Source: Pseudogracilibacillus sp037071985 (GTDB lineage Bacteria; Bacillota; Bacilli; Bacillales; Amphibacillaceae). From it: 64,000 bases of DNA. How positions within the stretch are numbered: position 1 is the stretch's first letter; each line of letters begins with the position of its first letter. Below are positions 43,630 through 53,043 of this stretch, one piece after another. A program made the position numbers and the translations under genes. The notes beneath the pieces were generated by a model. It was not told the origin of the DNA. It ran no database searches and was given only the letters and a program-made list of their open reading frames with translations. Location of the stretch: NCBI RefSeq assembly GCF_037071985.1, contig NZ_JAXHDF010000013.1:30342-94341 (forward strand). The letters are read 5' to 3'.

Positions 43630-44187
43630 GATACATCATCCTTCCTGTAAAGTCCTGATTATTTAGACTAAATTTCTTTTATGCTACTAGCACATTTCGA
43701 TATTTTGTAATTAAACTAATCTACTCTAGTAGATTCCCCAAAACATCCATATATAGTACCTCTAATAAGACTTCTTCAAATTTTAAAATCCTTTACCCTT
43801 CTGTAAATAAAAGTCAAAGGGTAAATTTCAATTTTATCATTCTTTTAGGTACTGATCATTAGCTTTTTGTAGGATATCAAAAAATCATCCAGTAATATCC
43901 CGCCTATTATTACCAATAAATCCAAGGACAGAAAATACAAACTCAGGTCATTTTGTAGAATAAATGGACCATTGATTGTAAAATTAAAATAAAGTGATAA
44001 CAGCAGTTAAATGGGGAGTTCATTGTTAATGAGAACAGGGTACTATATTTTGCCCTTTTTGGTTATAACGGAAAATATCTTAATCAAGAAATACAGATCC
44101 CTTTATATTATGTCAAAGTCTATTGGAACTGGTTTGATTTAACAATGGGGATTCAATTAAAACTTTCTGATGAATGGAGCTAAGATG
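43630..44187. other. Intergenic region with possible gene relic
   Basis: No complete gene. A stop-free frame without start (about 44002-44162) reads in part FGYNGKYLNQEIQIPLYYVKV and ends at the TAA (44180-44182) that overlaps the bceR ribosome site. It may be a degenerate 3' gene end; I do not recognise it. Confidence 0.35.
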
Positions 44188-44859
44188 ATGTACAAAATAC
44201 TAATTGTAGAAGATGATATGGTTATTGCAAGAACGGTAAAGAATCACCTTCAGCCGTGGGGATTTGAAGTGGAATACGTTTCTGATTTTCAGAATGTCAT
44301 GTCACATTTTGTTTCATTTGATCCGCAATTAGTTTTATTGGATATCTCCCTCCCCTTTGTGAATGGGTTTACTTTGTGTAATGAGATTCGCAAAGTATCT
44401 AAGGTACCAATTATCTTTATCTCTTCTGCTTCCGACAATATGAATATTGTCATGGCTATTAATATGGGCGGGGATGACTTTATTGCCAAACCTTTCGATC
44501 TGACGATTCTCACTACCAAAGTGCAAGCATTACTTCGACGCACTTACGACTTTACCGGTCAAACAAATTTATTGGAACACCGTGGGGCTATCCTAAACAC
44601 AAGTGATGCGACCCTTACCTATAATGGCCAAAAAATCGATTTAACGAAAAACGACCAGAAGATTTTGCATGTTCTTCTTGAAAATAAGGGCAAGGCTGTT
44701 TCAAGGGATGTACTAATGACGCGGCTATGGGAAACGGACAGTTTTATTGATGATAATACACTAACAGTGAATATCAACCGTCTCCGAAAGAAGTTAGAAG
44801 CAATTGGACTAAATGAGTTTATTAAAACAAAGAAAGGACTCGGCTATTTGGTGGACTAA
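44188..44859 (+). CDS. bceR: BceR-like response regulator
   Basis: A 223-residue OmpR-family regulator starting MYKILIVEDDM. GGAG lies nine bases before the ATG at 44188; the ATG at 44185 is equally possible. Receiver with phospho-Asp in LVLLDISLPFVNG and Lys in AKPFD. Winged helix with DLTKNDQKILHVLLENKGK and NTLTVNINRLRKKL. It is the first gene of a BceRS module and should bind the inverted repeat before the transporter genes. Confidence 0.9.
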   Translation: MYKILIVEDDMVIARTVKNHLQPWGFEVEYVSDFQNVMSHFVSFDPQLVLLDISLPFVNGFTLCNEIRKVSKVPIIFISSASDNMNIVMAINMGGDDFIAKPFDLTILTTKVQALLRRTYDFTGQTNLLEHRGAILNTSDATLTYNGQKIDLTKNDQKILHVLLENKGKAVSRDVLMTRLWETDSFIDDNTLTVNINRLRKKLEAIGLNEFIKTKKGLGYLVD

Positions 44860-44860
44860 T

Positions 44861-45862
44861 ATGAATAATCATAAAGAAAATCTATTTCTCCTTTATTTAC
44901 ATAAAAACTGGAAATCAATAACCTTATTCTTCCTATTCGTTCTATGCTTTACTATCGTTTTTTCGCTTAGCCATCAACCCCTCGATCCAATTCTCTACTC
45001 CATCCTTTTATGTTCATACATTGTCTTCGTCTTTTTTGTTGTTGATTTTTTAAAATTTATAAAGCAATACAAAAAGCTAAAAAACGCAAAAAAAACTATT
45101 ATGGTACAACTCGATCAATTGCCTACCCCAAAGAATGCAATTGAACGGAAATATCAAGAACTGCTGCAAATTTTATATAAAAACAAGAACGAATTGACCG
45201 TTCAAGCTGATAATAAACAAAAAGATTTAGTTGATTATTTTACACAGTGGACCCATCAAATTAAAACACCAATTGCAGCGATGCGACTCCTTCTTCAATC
45301 GGAACAAAATGAGCAAACGACCGAATTGGAATTGGAATTAATTAAAATTGAACAATATGTTGAATTTGTTCTACAATATCTTCGTTTAGAAGATATGTCC
45401 AATGATCTTGTTTTTAAGAAATATGAATTAGATGAGATCATTAAACAAGCGATCCGAAAAAATGCGAAAATGTTTATTCGAAAAAAAATCAGCCTAAACT
45501 ATTCGGATATTAACCGTACCGTATTAACAGATGAAAAATGGCTGCTCTTTGTCATCGAGCAAATTCTATCCAATGCGTTGAAGTATACAAAAGAAGGCTC
45601 CATTTCAATACATATGAAGAATGAACAACTAATTATAGAAGATACTGGTATAGGCATTCAAGCAGAAGATTTACCACGTGTATTTGAAAAAGGCTTTACT
45701 GGATTCAATGGCCGTGCCTTTAAACAATCTACGGGGATTGGTTTGTATCTTTGCAAACAAATAGTGACCAAGCTATCCCATGACATAACTATTGAATCAG
45801 AGGTAGGAATAGGAACAAAGATTATCATTGATTTGGAAACAAAGGAAATCGGGGTGGAATGA
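44861..45862 (+). CDS. bceS: BceS-like intramembrane-sensing histidine kinase
   Basis: A 333-residue kinase starting one base after the regulator's stop. Two membrane helices (about 18-36 and 43-63) with almost no extracellular loop mark the intramembrane-sensing class. Phospho-His132 in QWTHQIKTPIAAM; ATPase boxes EQILSNALKYT, DTGIGI and STGIGLYLCKQI. Such kinases sense antimicrobial peptides through their partner transporter rather than directly. Confidence 0.92.
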   Translation: MNNHKENLFLLYLHKNWKSITLFFLFVLCFTIVFSLSHQPLDPILYSILLCSYIVFVFFVVDFLKFIKQYKKLKNAKKTIMVQLDQLPTPKNAIERKYQELLQILYKNKNELTVQADNKQKDLVDYFTQWTHQIKTPIAAMRLLLQSEQNEQTTELELELIKIEQYVEFVLQYLRLEDMSNDLVFKKYELDEIIKQAIRKNAKMFIRKKISLNYSDINRTVLTDEKWLLFVIEQILSNALKYTKEGSISIHMKNEQLIIEDTGIGIQAEDLPRVFEKGFTGFNGRAFKQSTGIGLYLCKQIVTKLSHDITIESEVGIGTKIIIDLETKEIGVE

Positions 45863-45878
45863 TACCAGTATTTATTTA

Positions 45879-45955
45879 ATCTTACAATAATGTAAGATTG
45901 AGCCCTTATTTGTAAGTAAAAGCTATGTCTGTGAGAATGATGCCTTTGCTATACT
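45879..45955 (+). promoter_or_regulatory. bceAB promoter with BceR-type operator
   Basis: AATCTTACA at 45879-45887 and TGTAAGATT at 45892-45900 form a perfect 9-bp inverted repeat around four bases. This fits the BceR consensus TNACA-N4-TGTAA. A -10 box TATACT (45950-45955) follows with a poor -35, as expected for an activated promoter. Confidence 0.8.
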
Positions 45956-45992
45956 GAACATGTAGTTAAATGAAGAGACGGAGGAATTTTTC

Positions 45993-46760
45993 ATGACATT
46001 ACTAGATGTGAAAAATCTAAAAAAAGTATACACAACTCGATTCGGTGGCAATCATGTTCAAGCACTTACAGACGTAAGCTTTTCAGTTGAAGAAGGGGAA
46101 TATGTTGCGATTATGGGCGAATCCGGTTCTGGAAAGACGACTTTATTAAATATTTTAGCTGCTCTTGACAAACCGACTAGCGGAGAAGTTTTACTGAATG
46201 ACAAAGACATTGTATCCATTAGTGAAAAAGAAATTTCTACATTTCGCCGAAAAAATCTCGGTTTTGTTTTTCAGGACTTTAACTTACTCGATACATTTTC
46301 ATTGCAAGACAATATCTTTTTACCACTCGTATTATCAGGCACATCATACAGTGAAATGAGTAACCGTTTAAAACCGCTTGCTGAAAAATTAAGGATCAAA
46401 GATATTTTAACAAAATTCCCTTATGAAGTTTCCGGGGGTCAAAAACAGCGGGCAGCGGTTGCGAGAGCTCTCATTACGAATCCAAAGCTTGTTCTAGCTG
46501 ATGAGCCAACCGGTGCGTTGGATTCACGTGCCGCCGATGATTTACTGCAAATTTTCTCACAGATTAATCAAGAAGGCCAAACGGTTCTTATGGTGACCCA
46601 TAGTACAAAGGCCGCCAGCCACGCGAGTCGCATTCTGTTTATTAAAGATGGCGCCGTGTTCCATCAAATCTATAAAGGATCCTTATCTAATGAAGCGATG
46701 TACCAAAAAATCTCGGATACATTAAACATCATTGCCACGGGTGGTGGTAGAAATGAGTAG
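45993..46760 (+). CDS. bceA: BceA-like ABC transporter ATPase
   Basis: A 255-residue ATPase with Walker A GESGSGKTT, signature VSGGQKQRAAVARAL, Walker B LVLADEPTGALD and the switch His in VTHSTKAAS. ACGGAGG precedes the ATG. It overlaps the permease by eight bases. With BceB it removes peptide antibiotics such as bacitracin from their lipid targets and signals to the kinase. Confidence 0.93.
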   Translation: MTLLDVKNLKKVYTTRFGGNHVQALTDVSFSVEEGEYVAIMGESGSGKTTLLNILAALDKPTSGEVLLNDKDIVSISEKEISTFRRKNLGFVFQDFNLLDTFSLQDNIFLPLVLSGTSYSEMSNRLKPLAEKLRIKDILTKFPYEVSGGQKQRAAVARALITNPKLVLADEPTGALDSRAADDLLQIFSQINQEGQTVLMVTHSTKAASHASRILFIKDGAVFHQIYKGSLSNEAMYQKISDTLNIIATGGGRNE

Positions 46761-48729
46761 ACTTTTCTACACCAAACTTGCCTTAACGAATATAAATAAA
46801 CATCGGAAAACGTATATCCCTTATATCCTTACATGTATCAGTACCATTGCTATGTTTTACATGATGCATTTTATGTCGGGAAATCCGGGTTTGAAAAAAA
46901 TGTCCGGTGGTGATTCCTTAATTACGATCTTAAATTTAGGCAATATTGTCATCGGCGTCTTTTCAGTTATTTTTTTATTCTATACAAACAGCTTTTTAAT
47001 TAAACGACGAAAAAAGGAATTTGGTCTATTCAATATTCTTGGAATGGAGAAAAAGCATATTTCCAAAGTGATTGTTTGGGAGACCGTTTTTGTCACTGTC
47101 TTCAGTATTGTTATTGGATTAGTAAGCGGAATGATTATAGGCAAGTTAATGTTTTTGCTCTTAAATAATATTTTACATTTTAACGTGCCACTTACGTATT
47201 TTGTTTCGACAAAATCAATAGGAATTACATCGATCCTTTTTCTTAGTATTTTTGTCCTTACCCTTTTAAACAATTTAAGACATATTCATCTGGCAAAACC
47301 GATTGAATTATTACGAGGTGGTCAGGTTGGTGAAAAAGAACCAAAAACGAAATGGGTTCTCGTTATTATCGGAGTAGCAGCACTCGCGTCCGGATACTAT
47401 ATCGCACTAGTAACGGAATCTCCATTAGCCGCGCTCAATAAGTTTTTCCTAGCTGTGCTACTCGTCATTATCGGCACATACGCTTTATTTACAGCCGGCA
47501 CGATAGCCCTTTTAAAAATCATGCGAAAAAACAAAGGTTTCTATTATCAAACTAAACATTTTATCAGTGTATCAGGTATGATTTATCGGATGAAACAAAA
47601 CGCAGTAGGTCTGGCCAATATTTGTATTCTTTCTACCATGGTCTTGGTCATGTTATCAAGCACGGTATCTCTTTACATTGGAATGGAAGATGTGATCAAA
47701 AATCGCTATCCAATGGAAATTGAAGTTTCAGCAAATAATATCTCTGAAGAGCAGGCACAAGTAATTGAAAAAATAATATATGATGAAGCAGAAAAATATC
47801 AAATTGAAATAATAGACCCGGTTCGTTATCGTTCTGCAGATTTTCCAGCAAATAGGGAAGGAAATACTTTTACAACAGATCGTAAAACCATTCAGTCATT
47901 TACGAATATCTCAATGATTGAATTAATCTCGCTTGAAGAGTTTAATCAGTTGGAAGAACAGTCTGCAAAACTAGCGGACAATGAAGTTCTAATTTATACG
48001 TTTGAGGGAGAGCCTGTTGAAAATACCATTACAATATCAGGACAGGAGTTTCAAATTAAAGACCAGTTAAAAGACCTGTCCTTCAGCAGAGATAGTTCTG
48101 GTATGTTAACAGATGGCTATTTTATTGTCGTAAAAGATGAAGAAACGATTAAATCTCTATACCCTGCCGAGGAATTAGAGCTTATAGATTGGAAGGATTT
48201 ATCTTATTTTTCAGGATTTGATGCTAAGGGAAGCACTGAAAATGAAATTGCCCTAACAAGGGCTTTATCCCAAAAGCTAAAAGAAGCCTCCATCGATGGC
48301 TATGCAGAAGGACAAGAGGAATCAAAAGAATCTTTCTATTCCATATACGGCGGTTTATTTTTCCTTGGTCTATTTCTTGGCGCATTATTCATCATGGCAA
48401 CCGTCTTAATTATGTATTATAAACAAATATCTGAAGGCTATGATGACAAAGAACGGTTTGCAATTATGCAAAAAGTAGGCTTGAGTAAAGAGGAAATTAA
48501 AAAATCGATTAAGAGCCAAGTGCTCGTCGTGTTTTTCTTACCACTTATCGCAGCCGTTATTCACATCGCCTTTGCATTCAAAGTTATCACGAAACTATTG
48601 GCTTTGTTAAACTTAACAAATATTGGTCTTTTTGTCATATGTACAGCTGCAACCATATTTATATTTGCTTTATTTTATGCTCTTGTCTATATATTAACAG
48701 CGAGGGAATATTATAAGATTGTCAGTTAG
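46753..48729 (+). CDS. bceB: BceB-like ABC transporter permease
   Basis: A 658-residue permease with ten membrane helices and a large extracellular domain of about 210 residues between helices 7 and 8 (about 310-525), the hallmark of BceB peptide-detoxification permeases. FtsX-like helices are at both ends (KRRKKEFGLFNILGMEKKHI; KERFAIMQKVGLSKEEI). ATG at 46753 after GTGGTAGAA; it overlaps bceA. The extracellular domain decides peptide specificity, which I cannot predict. Confidence 0.93.
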   Translation: MSRLFYTKLALTNINKHRKTYIPYILTCISTIAMFYMMHFMSGNPGLKKMSGGDSLITILNLGNIVIGVFSVIFLFYTNSFLIKRRKKEFGLFNILGMEKKHISKVIVWETVFVTVFSIVIGLVSGMIIGKLMFLLLNNILHFNVPLTYFVSTKSIGITSILFLSIFVLTLLNNLRHIHLAKPIELLRGGQVGEKEPKTKWVLVIIGVAALASGYYIALVTESPLAALNKFFLAVLLVIIGTYALFTAGTIALLKIMRKNKGFYYQTKHFISVSGMIYRMKQNAVGLANICILSTMVLVMLSSTVSLYIGMEDVIKNRYPMEIEVSANNISEEQAQVIEKIIYDEAEKYQIEIIDPVRYRSADFPANREGNTFTTDRKTIQSFTNISMIELISLEEFNQLEEQSAKLADNEVLIYTFEGEPVENTITISGQEFQIKDQLKDLSFSRDSSGMLTDGYFIVVKDEETIKSLYPAEELELIDWKDLSYFSGFDAKGSTENEIALTRALSQKLKEASIDGYAEGQEESKESFYSIYGGLFFLGLFLGALFIMATVLIMYYKQISEGYDDKERFAIMQKVGLSKEEIKKSIKSQVLVVFFLPLIAAVIHIAFAFKVITKLLALLNLTNIGLFVICTAATIFIFALFYALVYILTAREYYKIVS

Positions 48730-48855
48730 AGGCAGTGCCTGGATTTCATAGGGTGCAATTGAGGAATAAACCCTTAGATTTAAATTGTTATATTTTAAAG
48801 TGCAATAAGTTTTTTCACAAAAAATTTAACCTTGTCCTAAACGTTTACGTTCGGA

Positions 48856-48893
48856 ATACCAGTTAATAGCTGTCAACAACTATTAACTGGTAT
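48856..48893. terminator. Hairpin between bceB and DinB-like gene
   Basis: ATACCAGTTAATAG (48856-48869) pairs perfectly with 48880-48893 over ten bases. It lies between two converging genes and could end either, though U-tracts are weak. Part of it recurs near 57618-57638. Confidence 0.6.
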
Positions 48894-48904
48894 GGTTAAA
48901 TGTC

Positions 48905-49441
48905 TTATTTATGATGTTTTTTCAACATTTGTTGCAAATGTTCTTCTGATTTTCCTTTCGGGATACTGAGAGTTTCCCAATTCTCGTCTTTTATTAGTTT
49001 ACCAATATAAACGATTTGCCCTACATGATAGGCATAGTGAGCCATTTGTCTTTCAATCGCTTCAAGTACCGTATGTCTTTCTCCCCGAATGTACACATTT
49101 TTTAATAAATCCTGATCACCTAATCCATTTAATGTTTCAAAAAGAATGTTCCAACCTCTTTCCCAAACTTTTATCAGTTCCTGTTTTGATGATATATCGT
49201 CCTCAAATTCTTGGTCACGATTCCGGTATGACTTTTCTCCATCCGAAGTTAAAAAATCGGACCATCTGGACACCATATTTCCACTTAAATGTTTGGCTAT
49301 AACCGCAACACTATTTGAAGCTTTATTTAAACTCCAGTGAATTTCTTCGTTCGACAATTGCCCTATTGTCTTATCACCTAGGTCTTTGAGACTTTTAAAT
49401 CTTTCTTGTACAACATTCAAATACTCTTTTCCAAGGTTCAT
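48905..49441 (-). CDS. DUF1572/DinB-like protein
   Basis: A 178-residue protein from the ATG at 49441, eight bases after GGGGTG. A four-helix DinB-like fold is suggested by SNSVAVIAKHLSGNMVSRW (about 43-61) and AHYAYHVGQIVYIGKL (about 135-150). The His residues there could form a metal site. The family is linked to bacillithiol-type transferases or is uncharacterised; function unknown. Confidence 0.82.
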   Translation of the reverse strand: MNLGKEYLNVVQERFKSLKDLGDKTIGQLSNEEIHWSLNKASNSVAVIAKHLSGNMVSRWSDFLTSDGEKSYRNRDQEFEDDISSKQELIKVWERGWNILFETLNGLGDQDLLKNVYIRGERHTVLEAIERQMAHYAYHVGQIVYIGKLIKDENWETLSIPKGKSEEHLQQMLKKHHK

Positions 49442-49600
49442 TATTGGCACACCCCATTAGAATAATTCCGATTTTAAATCGAGTCAACACAACTTAGAGA
49501 GAACAAGTCTTTTCGATTATCTTGCGATTAAGCAATAAAGTTTTTTTCTTACATCAATTTTATTTTAATGCCACATTCGGACCTCTCTGTTATTGCAGTG

Positions 49601-50023
49601 TTAATCTGCGGTCTGTTTTGTCTTCCTAGTTGTGCCCAGTATGATCAAGGCAACATAGATTACGATGGCAATCGAATCTATAAGCGTATTCGTGAGAGCG
49701 GAAACGTCAAGTAATGCCGTTACGCCAAGAATTACTATTAATCGGACAATCAGAATCGCCACGATCATCCATGCGGCAAAATTGATCTTCGATCGCTCAC
49801 TTTGGAATGACATAAAAATGAAGGCGATGCCGAAGACCAAATTTTCTACCGTTATAATGTGCCAAACATACGTAAATACTATTCGGATATCCATGGGCAT
49901 CTCCCCATTGTCGAGCGTGGGAAATACAGCAGATTGCCCGTTCCATGCATGTGTGACGGCAAAGAGCACAGCAAGAACACCGGCAATCAAATAATAAAAA
50001 TTCCTAACCTTTATATTAATCAC
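49601..50023 (-). CDS. Four-helix membrane protein of unknown function
   Basis: A protein of about 140 residues with four hydrophobic helices (from IKVRNFYYLIAGVLAVLFAV to the C-terminal ALIILGTTRK). The start is uncertain: GTG at 50023 sits close behind GGAGG inside the end of the MerR gene. It overlaps and follows merR, so the MerR protein probably controls it. I do not recognise a family. Confidence 0.65.
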   Translation of the reverse strand: MINIKVRNFYYLIAGVLAVLFAVTHAWNGQSAVFPTLDNGEMPMDIRIVFTYVWHIITVENLVFGIAFIFMSFQSERSKINFAAWMIVAILIVRLIVILGVTALLDVSALTNTLIDSIAIVIYVALIILGTTRKTKQTAD

Positions 50024-50477
50024 AACCCTCCAAAAAAATTTCCGGTTCATTCTCTTGGATATCCTTGTAAATCTCTCGGACGAATTCTGCCAATTGTTCG
50101 TCGCTTTCGTTATTCAAATCCCTTAATGTTTCGGCAGCTAGGTTAAGTAAACTACTTACCTTATTCAGATGATTAATCTTCTTGCGCGTTTCTGCATTCT
50201 TAGCATCGAGGAATGCAGCAACCTCTTCGCAGTAAGCGGGATCGATATTTTCCATCCTATGGAAACCAAATTTCCCCTTAATTTCATCCAGAGAAAAGTC
50301 CGCATACTTCATGATCTGAATATTCATCAAGTCTATGAGGTCATCCCTCGAATACCTGCGGTACCGATTGTCTTTCCGAGACGGCGTAACGATCCCAATC
50401 CGGTCATAATACCTAAGTGTATCCTTGGACATCCCAAGTTTCTCCGAAACCTCTTGTATAGAATAAAATTTTTCCAT
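50016..50477 (-). CDS. MerR family transcriptional regulator
   Basis: A 153-residue protein. N-terminal MerR helix-turn-helix (YSIQEVSEKLGMSKDTLRYYDRIGIVTP, residues 5-32, split here only for reference) and a long dimerisation helix. Cys residues are few and not arranged as a metal site, so it is more like the AdhR/BltR group than metal sensors. It has an autoregulatory promoter with the 19-bp spacer typical of MerR targets and heads an operon with a membrane protein. Confidence 0.9.
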   Translation of the reverse strand: MEKFYSIQEVSEKLGMSKDTLRYYDRIGIVTPSRKDNRYRRYSRDDLIDLMNIQIMKYADFSLDEIKGKFGFHRMENIDPAYCEEVAAFLDAKNAETRKKINHLNKVSSLLNLAAETLRDLNNESDEQLAEFVREIYKDIQENEPEIFLEGCD

Positions 50478-50483
50478 GAATCC

Positions 50484-50514
50484 ATCATAGCATTTGAGTT
50501 GACTCCAATGTCAA
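50484..50514 (-). promoter_or_regulatory. MerR-type promoter with 19-bp spacer
   Basis: Minus strand TTGACA (50509-50514), a 19-base spacer and TATGAT (50484-50489). The dyads TTGAC-N6-GTCAA and TTGGAGT/ACTCAA lie between the boxes. The over-long spacer and dyad are the classic MerR activator layout. Confidence 0.8.
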
Positions 50515-50641
50515 GTCGCTTTTTGATTTTTTTCTATAGTTGGAATATTGTATTTAAAGATATGTTGATTGTATCTTAATTAACAATATTTTCTTTTGTA
50601 ATAAACTTTATTTCATAATCTTTATCAAAAAATTTCCTTAT

Positions 50642-50683
50642 AAAAAAGCAAAAGGCGGCATTGCAATTTAACAATACCACCTT
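50642..50683 (-). terminator. Terminator of nucleoside operon after deoC
   Basis: AAGGCGGCATTG (50652-50663) pairs with 50672-50683 through two G-U pairs. The minus strand then reads TTGCTTTTTT. It follows the deoC stop by ten bases. Confidence 0.75.
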
Positions 50684-50692
50684 AATTAACTA

Positions 50693-51379
50693 TTAATAAC
50701 CGTTACCTTGTCCGCCTTTTACAATCTCTTTTCCTGAACTTGCTCCTAGACGATTTGCTCCAGCAGCAATCATTCTTCTAGCTGTATCTAGATCACGAAC
50801 CCCACCGGATGCTTTTACTCCCATTTCTGGACCGACCGCTTCTCTCATTAAAGCAATATCTTCTGCAGTAGCACTTCCTGGGCCAAATCCTGTAGATGTT
50901 TTTACAAAATCAGCGCCAGCCATTTTAGAGAGCGTACAAGCTTTTTTCTTCTCTTCATCTGTTAGAAACCCAGTTTCTATGATGACTTTTACGACGGCTT
51001 GTTTATTAGCTGCTAAAACCACACCTTCAATGTCTTTTCTTACCGCATCATAGTTACCCGATTTCATAGCACCTATATTAATTACCATGTCAATTTCAGT
51101 TGCTCCAGCAGCAATAGCATCACGTGCTTCTGCAGCTTTTGCAAAAGCACTTGTTGCACCTAATGGGAATCCAATTACGGTTGTTATCCCTACATTTGAT
51201 CCTTTCAACGCAGTCGCTGCAGTTGGAACCCAGTATGGATTAACACAAACTGTTGCAAATTGAAATTCTACCGCTTCCTCGCATATTTTCTCGATTTCTT
51301 CTTTTGTACTTTCAGGTTTTAATAGTGTATGGTCGATCATACGAGCAATTTTTCTACCAGTAATTAACTCTACGCTCAC
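50693..51379 (-). CDS. deoC: Deoxyribose-phosphate aldolase
   Basis: This 228-residue enzyme is full length. Schiff-base Lys160 in ADFVKTSTGFG, Asp97 in EIDMVINIGAMKSGNYD and Lys189 in GVKASGGVRD match the catalytic residues of DeoC. It splits deoxyribose 5-phosphate into acetaldehyde and glyceraldehyde 3-phosphate. It ends the nucleoside operon; a deoR relic separates it from drm. The ATG is preceded by GGAGGTG. Confidence 0.96.
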   Translation of the reverse strand: MSVELITGRKIARMIDHTLLKPESTKEEIEKICEEAVEFQFATVCVNPYWVPTAATALKGSNVGITTVIGFPLGATSAFAKAAEARDAIAAGATEIDMVINIGAMKSGNYDAVRKDIEGVVLAANKQAVVKVIIETGFLTDEEKKKACTLSKMAGADFVKTSTGFGPGSATAEDIALMREAVGPEMGVKASGGVRDLDTARRMIAAGANRLGASSGKEIVKGGQGNGY

Positions 51380-51440
51380 CTGAATTCACCTCCGTTGTTT
51401 TTCAGTTACTTTATTTTTCTATATTGTCAACTTGCTTAAA

Positions 51441-51624
51441 TTAACAGTTCTTAGCTAGAGTTTCTGCTATATATTTGTCCGTTATTAGTACATTTGCATA
51501 AACTCCATGTAATGCACCAACAATACTACTGAATTTTTTGATGCCTCCAGCTACTAAAATCGAAGATTCCTTCTTAACCAAAAGATGTACATTAAGGTCA
51601 ATAGTACGTGCATTTAATTCTTCG
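51441..51624 (-). pseudogene. C-terminal fragment of deoR (SorC-family deoxynucleoside repressor)
   Basis: About 60 codons read KICSEELNARTIDL, ESSILVAGGIKKF and GALHGVYANVLITDKYIAE to a TAA at 51441-51443. This is the C-terminal end of DeoR/SorC regulators (ICS.LN.RTIG, SILVAGG, NVLITD). The DNA-binding N-terminus and most of the ligand domain are missing. The fragment abuts, in another frame, the last codons of drm. In Bacillus deoR lies beside deoC, so this is the remnant of the native repressor. Confidence 0.8.
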
Positions 51625-52803
51625 CTACAGATCTTTCCTTATCTCATTCAAAAAACTAGTCCCATATTTAGGTAAAGGTATATTATAATTATCTGCAATT
51701 GTTGCCCCAATATCTGCAAATGTGTCACGGATAGGTAGACTTCTTCCAACCTTAATCCCTTTATGATGAATTAGAAGCGGTACATATTCACGTGTATGGT
51801 CTGTTCCATGATGGGTCGGATCATTACCGTGATCTGCCGTTATGATTAATAAATCGTCCTCTTTAAGTTTTGGTAACACTTCGCCAAGCCTTTTATCAAA
51901 TGCTTCAAGTGCTTCTCCATACCCTTGTGGATCGCGTCGATGTCCATATTCTGCATCAAAATCAACTAAGTTTAGAAAACATAGTCCAGTAAAATCTCTA
52001 TCCATTGTTTCCATCAGTTTGGTCATTCCATCATCGTTGTCAATTGTGCGAATAGAATCAGTTATCCCTTCTCCATCAAAAATATCCGATATTTTTCCCA
52101 AAGCGATAACTTCATATGAAGCATCTTTCAGTCCATCTAATACCGTTCTATCAAATGGTTTTAGTGCATAATCATGGCGATTAGAAGTTCTGTTGAATGC
52201 ACTAGGATGACCTACAAATGGTCGAGCAATTACACGACCCACCATGTATTTTTCATCCAAAGTCAGTTCGCGAGCTATTTTACAAATATCATATAATTCT
52301 TCAATAGGCACAACATCTTCATGTGCTGCAATTTGTAGAACAGAGTCTGCGGACGTATACACGATTAATGCGCCAGAGGAAAGATGTTCTTCCCCCAACT
52401 CTTCAATGATCGCTGTGCCTGAAGCCGGTTTATTACCAATTATTTTTCTTCCAGTTTTCTTTTCTAATTCATTTATTAATTCAGGCGGGAATCCATTTTC
52501 AAACGTCCGAAATGGTGTATTGACATGAAGGCCTGCGATTTCCCAATGACCAGTCATTGTATCCTTACCATTTGAAGCTTCTTGCATCTTTGTATAATGC
52601 CCTTCAGGGTTTGTGACTGTATCTATCCCTTCTATTTTTCGTATATTACTCAATCCGAGTCTTCCTAAATTGGGCATATGTAGCCCTTTCATATATTCAG
52701 CGATGTGGCCCAAAGTGTCAGCGCCTTCGTCATTAAATAGCTCTGCATCGGGAGCTTCCCCGATTCCAACAGAGTCCATAACAATTAAAAAAATACGTTT
52801 CAT
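51625..52803 (-). CDS. drm: Phosphopentomutase
   Basis: A 392-residue alkaline-phosphatase-fold mutase. N-terminal metal motif MDSVGIGEAPDA (9-20), phosphorylated Thr region KDTMTGHWEI (80-89) and C-terminal metal motif ADHGNDPTHHGTDHT. It interconverts (deoxy)ribose 1- and 5-phosphate, feeding DeoC. The last codons (RKDL, then TAG) run into the deoR fragment, so the C-terminal end may have been made by the deletion junction. A second, broken drm piece lies at 57390-57580. Confidence 0.95.
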   Translation of the reverse strand: MKRIFLIVMDSVGIGEAPDAELFNDEGADTLGHIAEYMKGLHMPNLGRLGLSNIRKIEGIDTVTNPEGHYTKMQEASNGKDTMTGHWEIAGLHVNTPFRTFENGFPPELINELEKKTGRKIIGNKPASGTAIIEELGEEHLSSGALIVYTSADSVLQIAAHEDVVPIEELYDICKIARELTLDEKYMVGRVIARPFVGHPSAFNRTSNRHDYALKPFDRTVLDGLKDASYEVIALGKISDIFDGEGITDSIRTIDNDDGMTKLMETMDRDFTGLCFLNLVDFDAEYGHRRDPQGYGEALEAFDKRLGEVLPKLKEDDLLIITADHGNDPTHHGTDHTREYVPLLIHHKGIKVGRSLPIRDTFADIGATIADNYNIPLPKYGTSFLNEIRKDL

Positions 52804-53043
52804 AATTACAAACCTTTCAGTGTTTAGTTTTATCGTATAATTCCGTATTCCCTGTTCATTACTGGATGGTTTATTTGGTTTTTATATGGTTAGTACTCTC
52901 TGTTTTTTCATATATTTGTAGATAGTTTTAAACACAACCTTAATTTACTTACCCAACCATGTAAGGCTAATTTACTTTCATATTTCACCATTGCCTATCA
53001 ATAAACTTCTTTTCCATTATTTCTCGTATTTTTAAAGGAAGAC

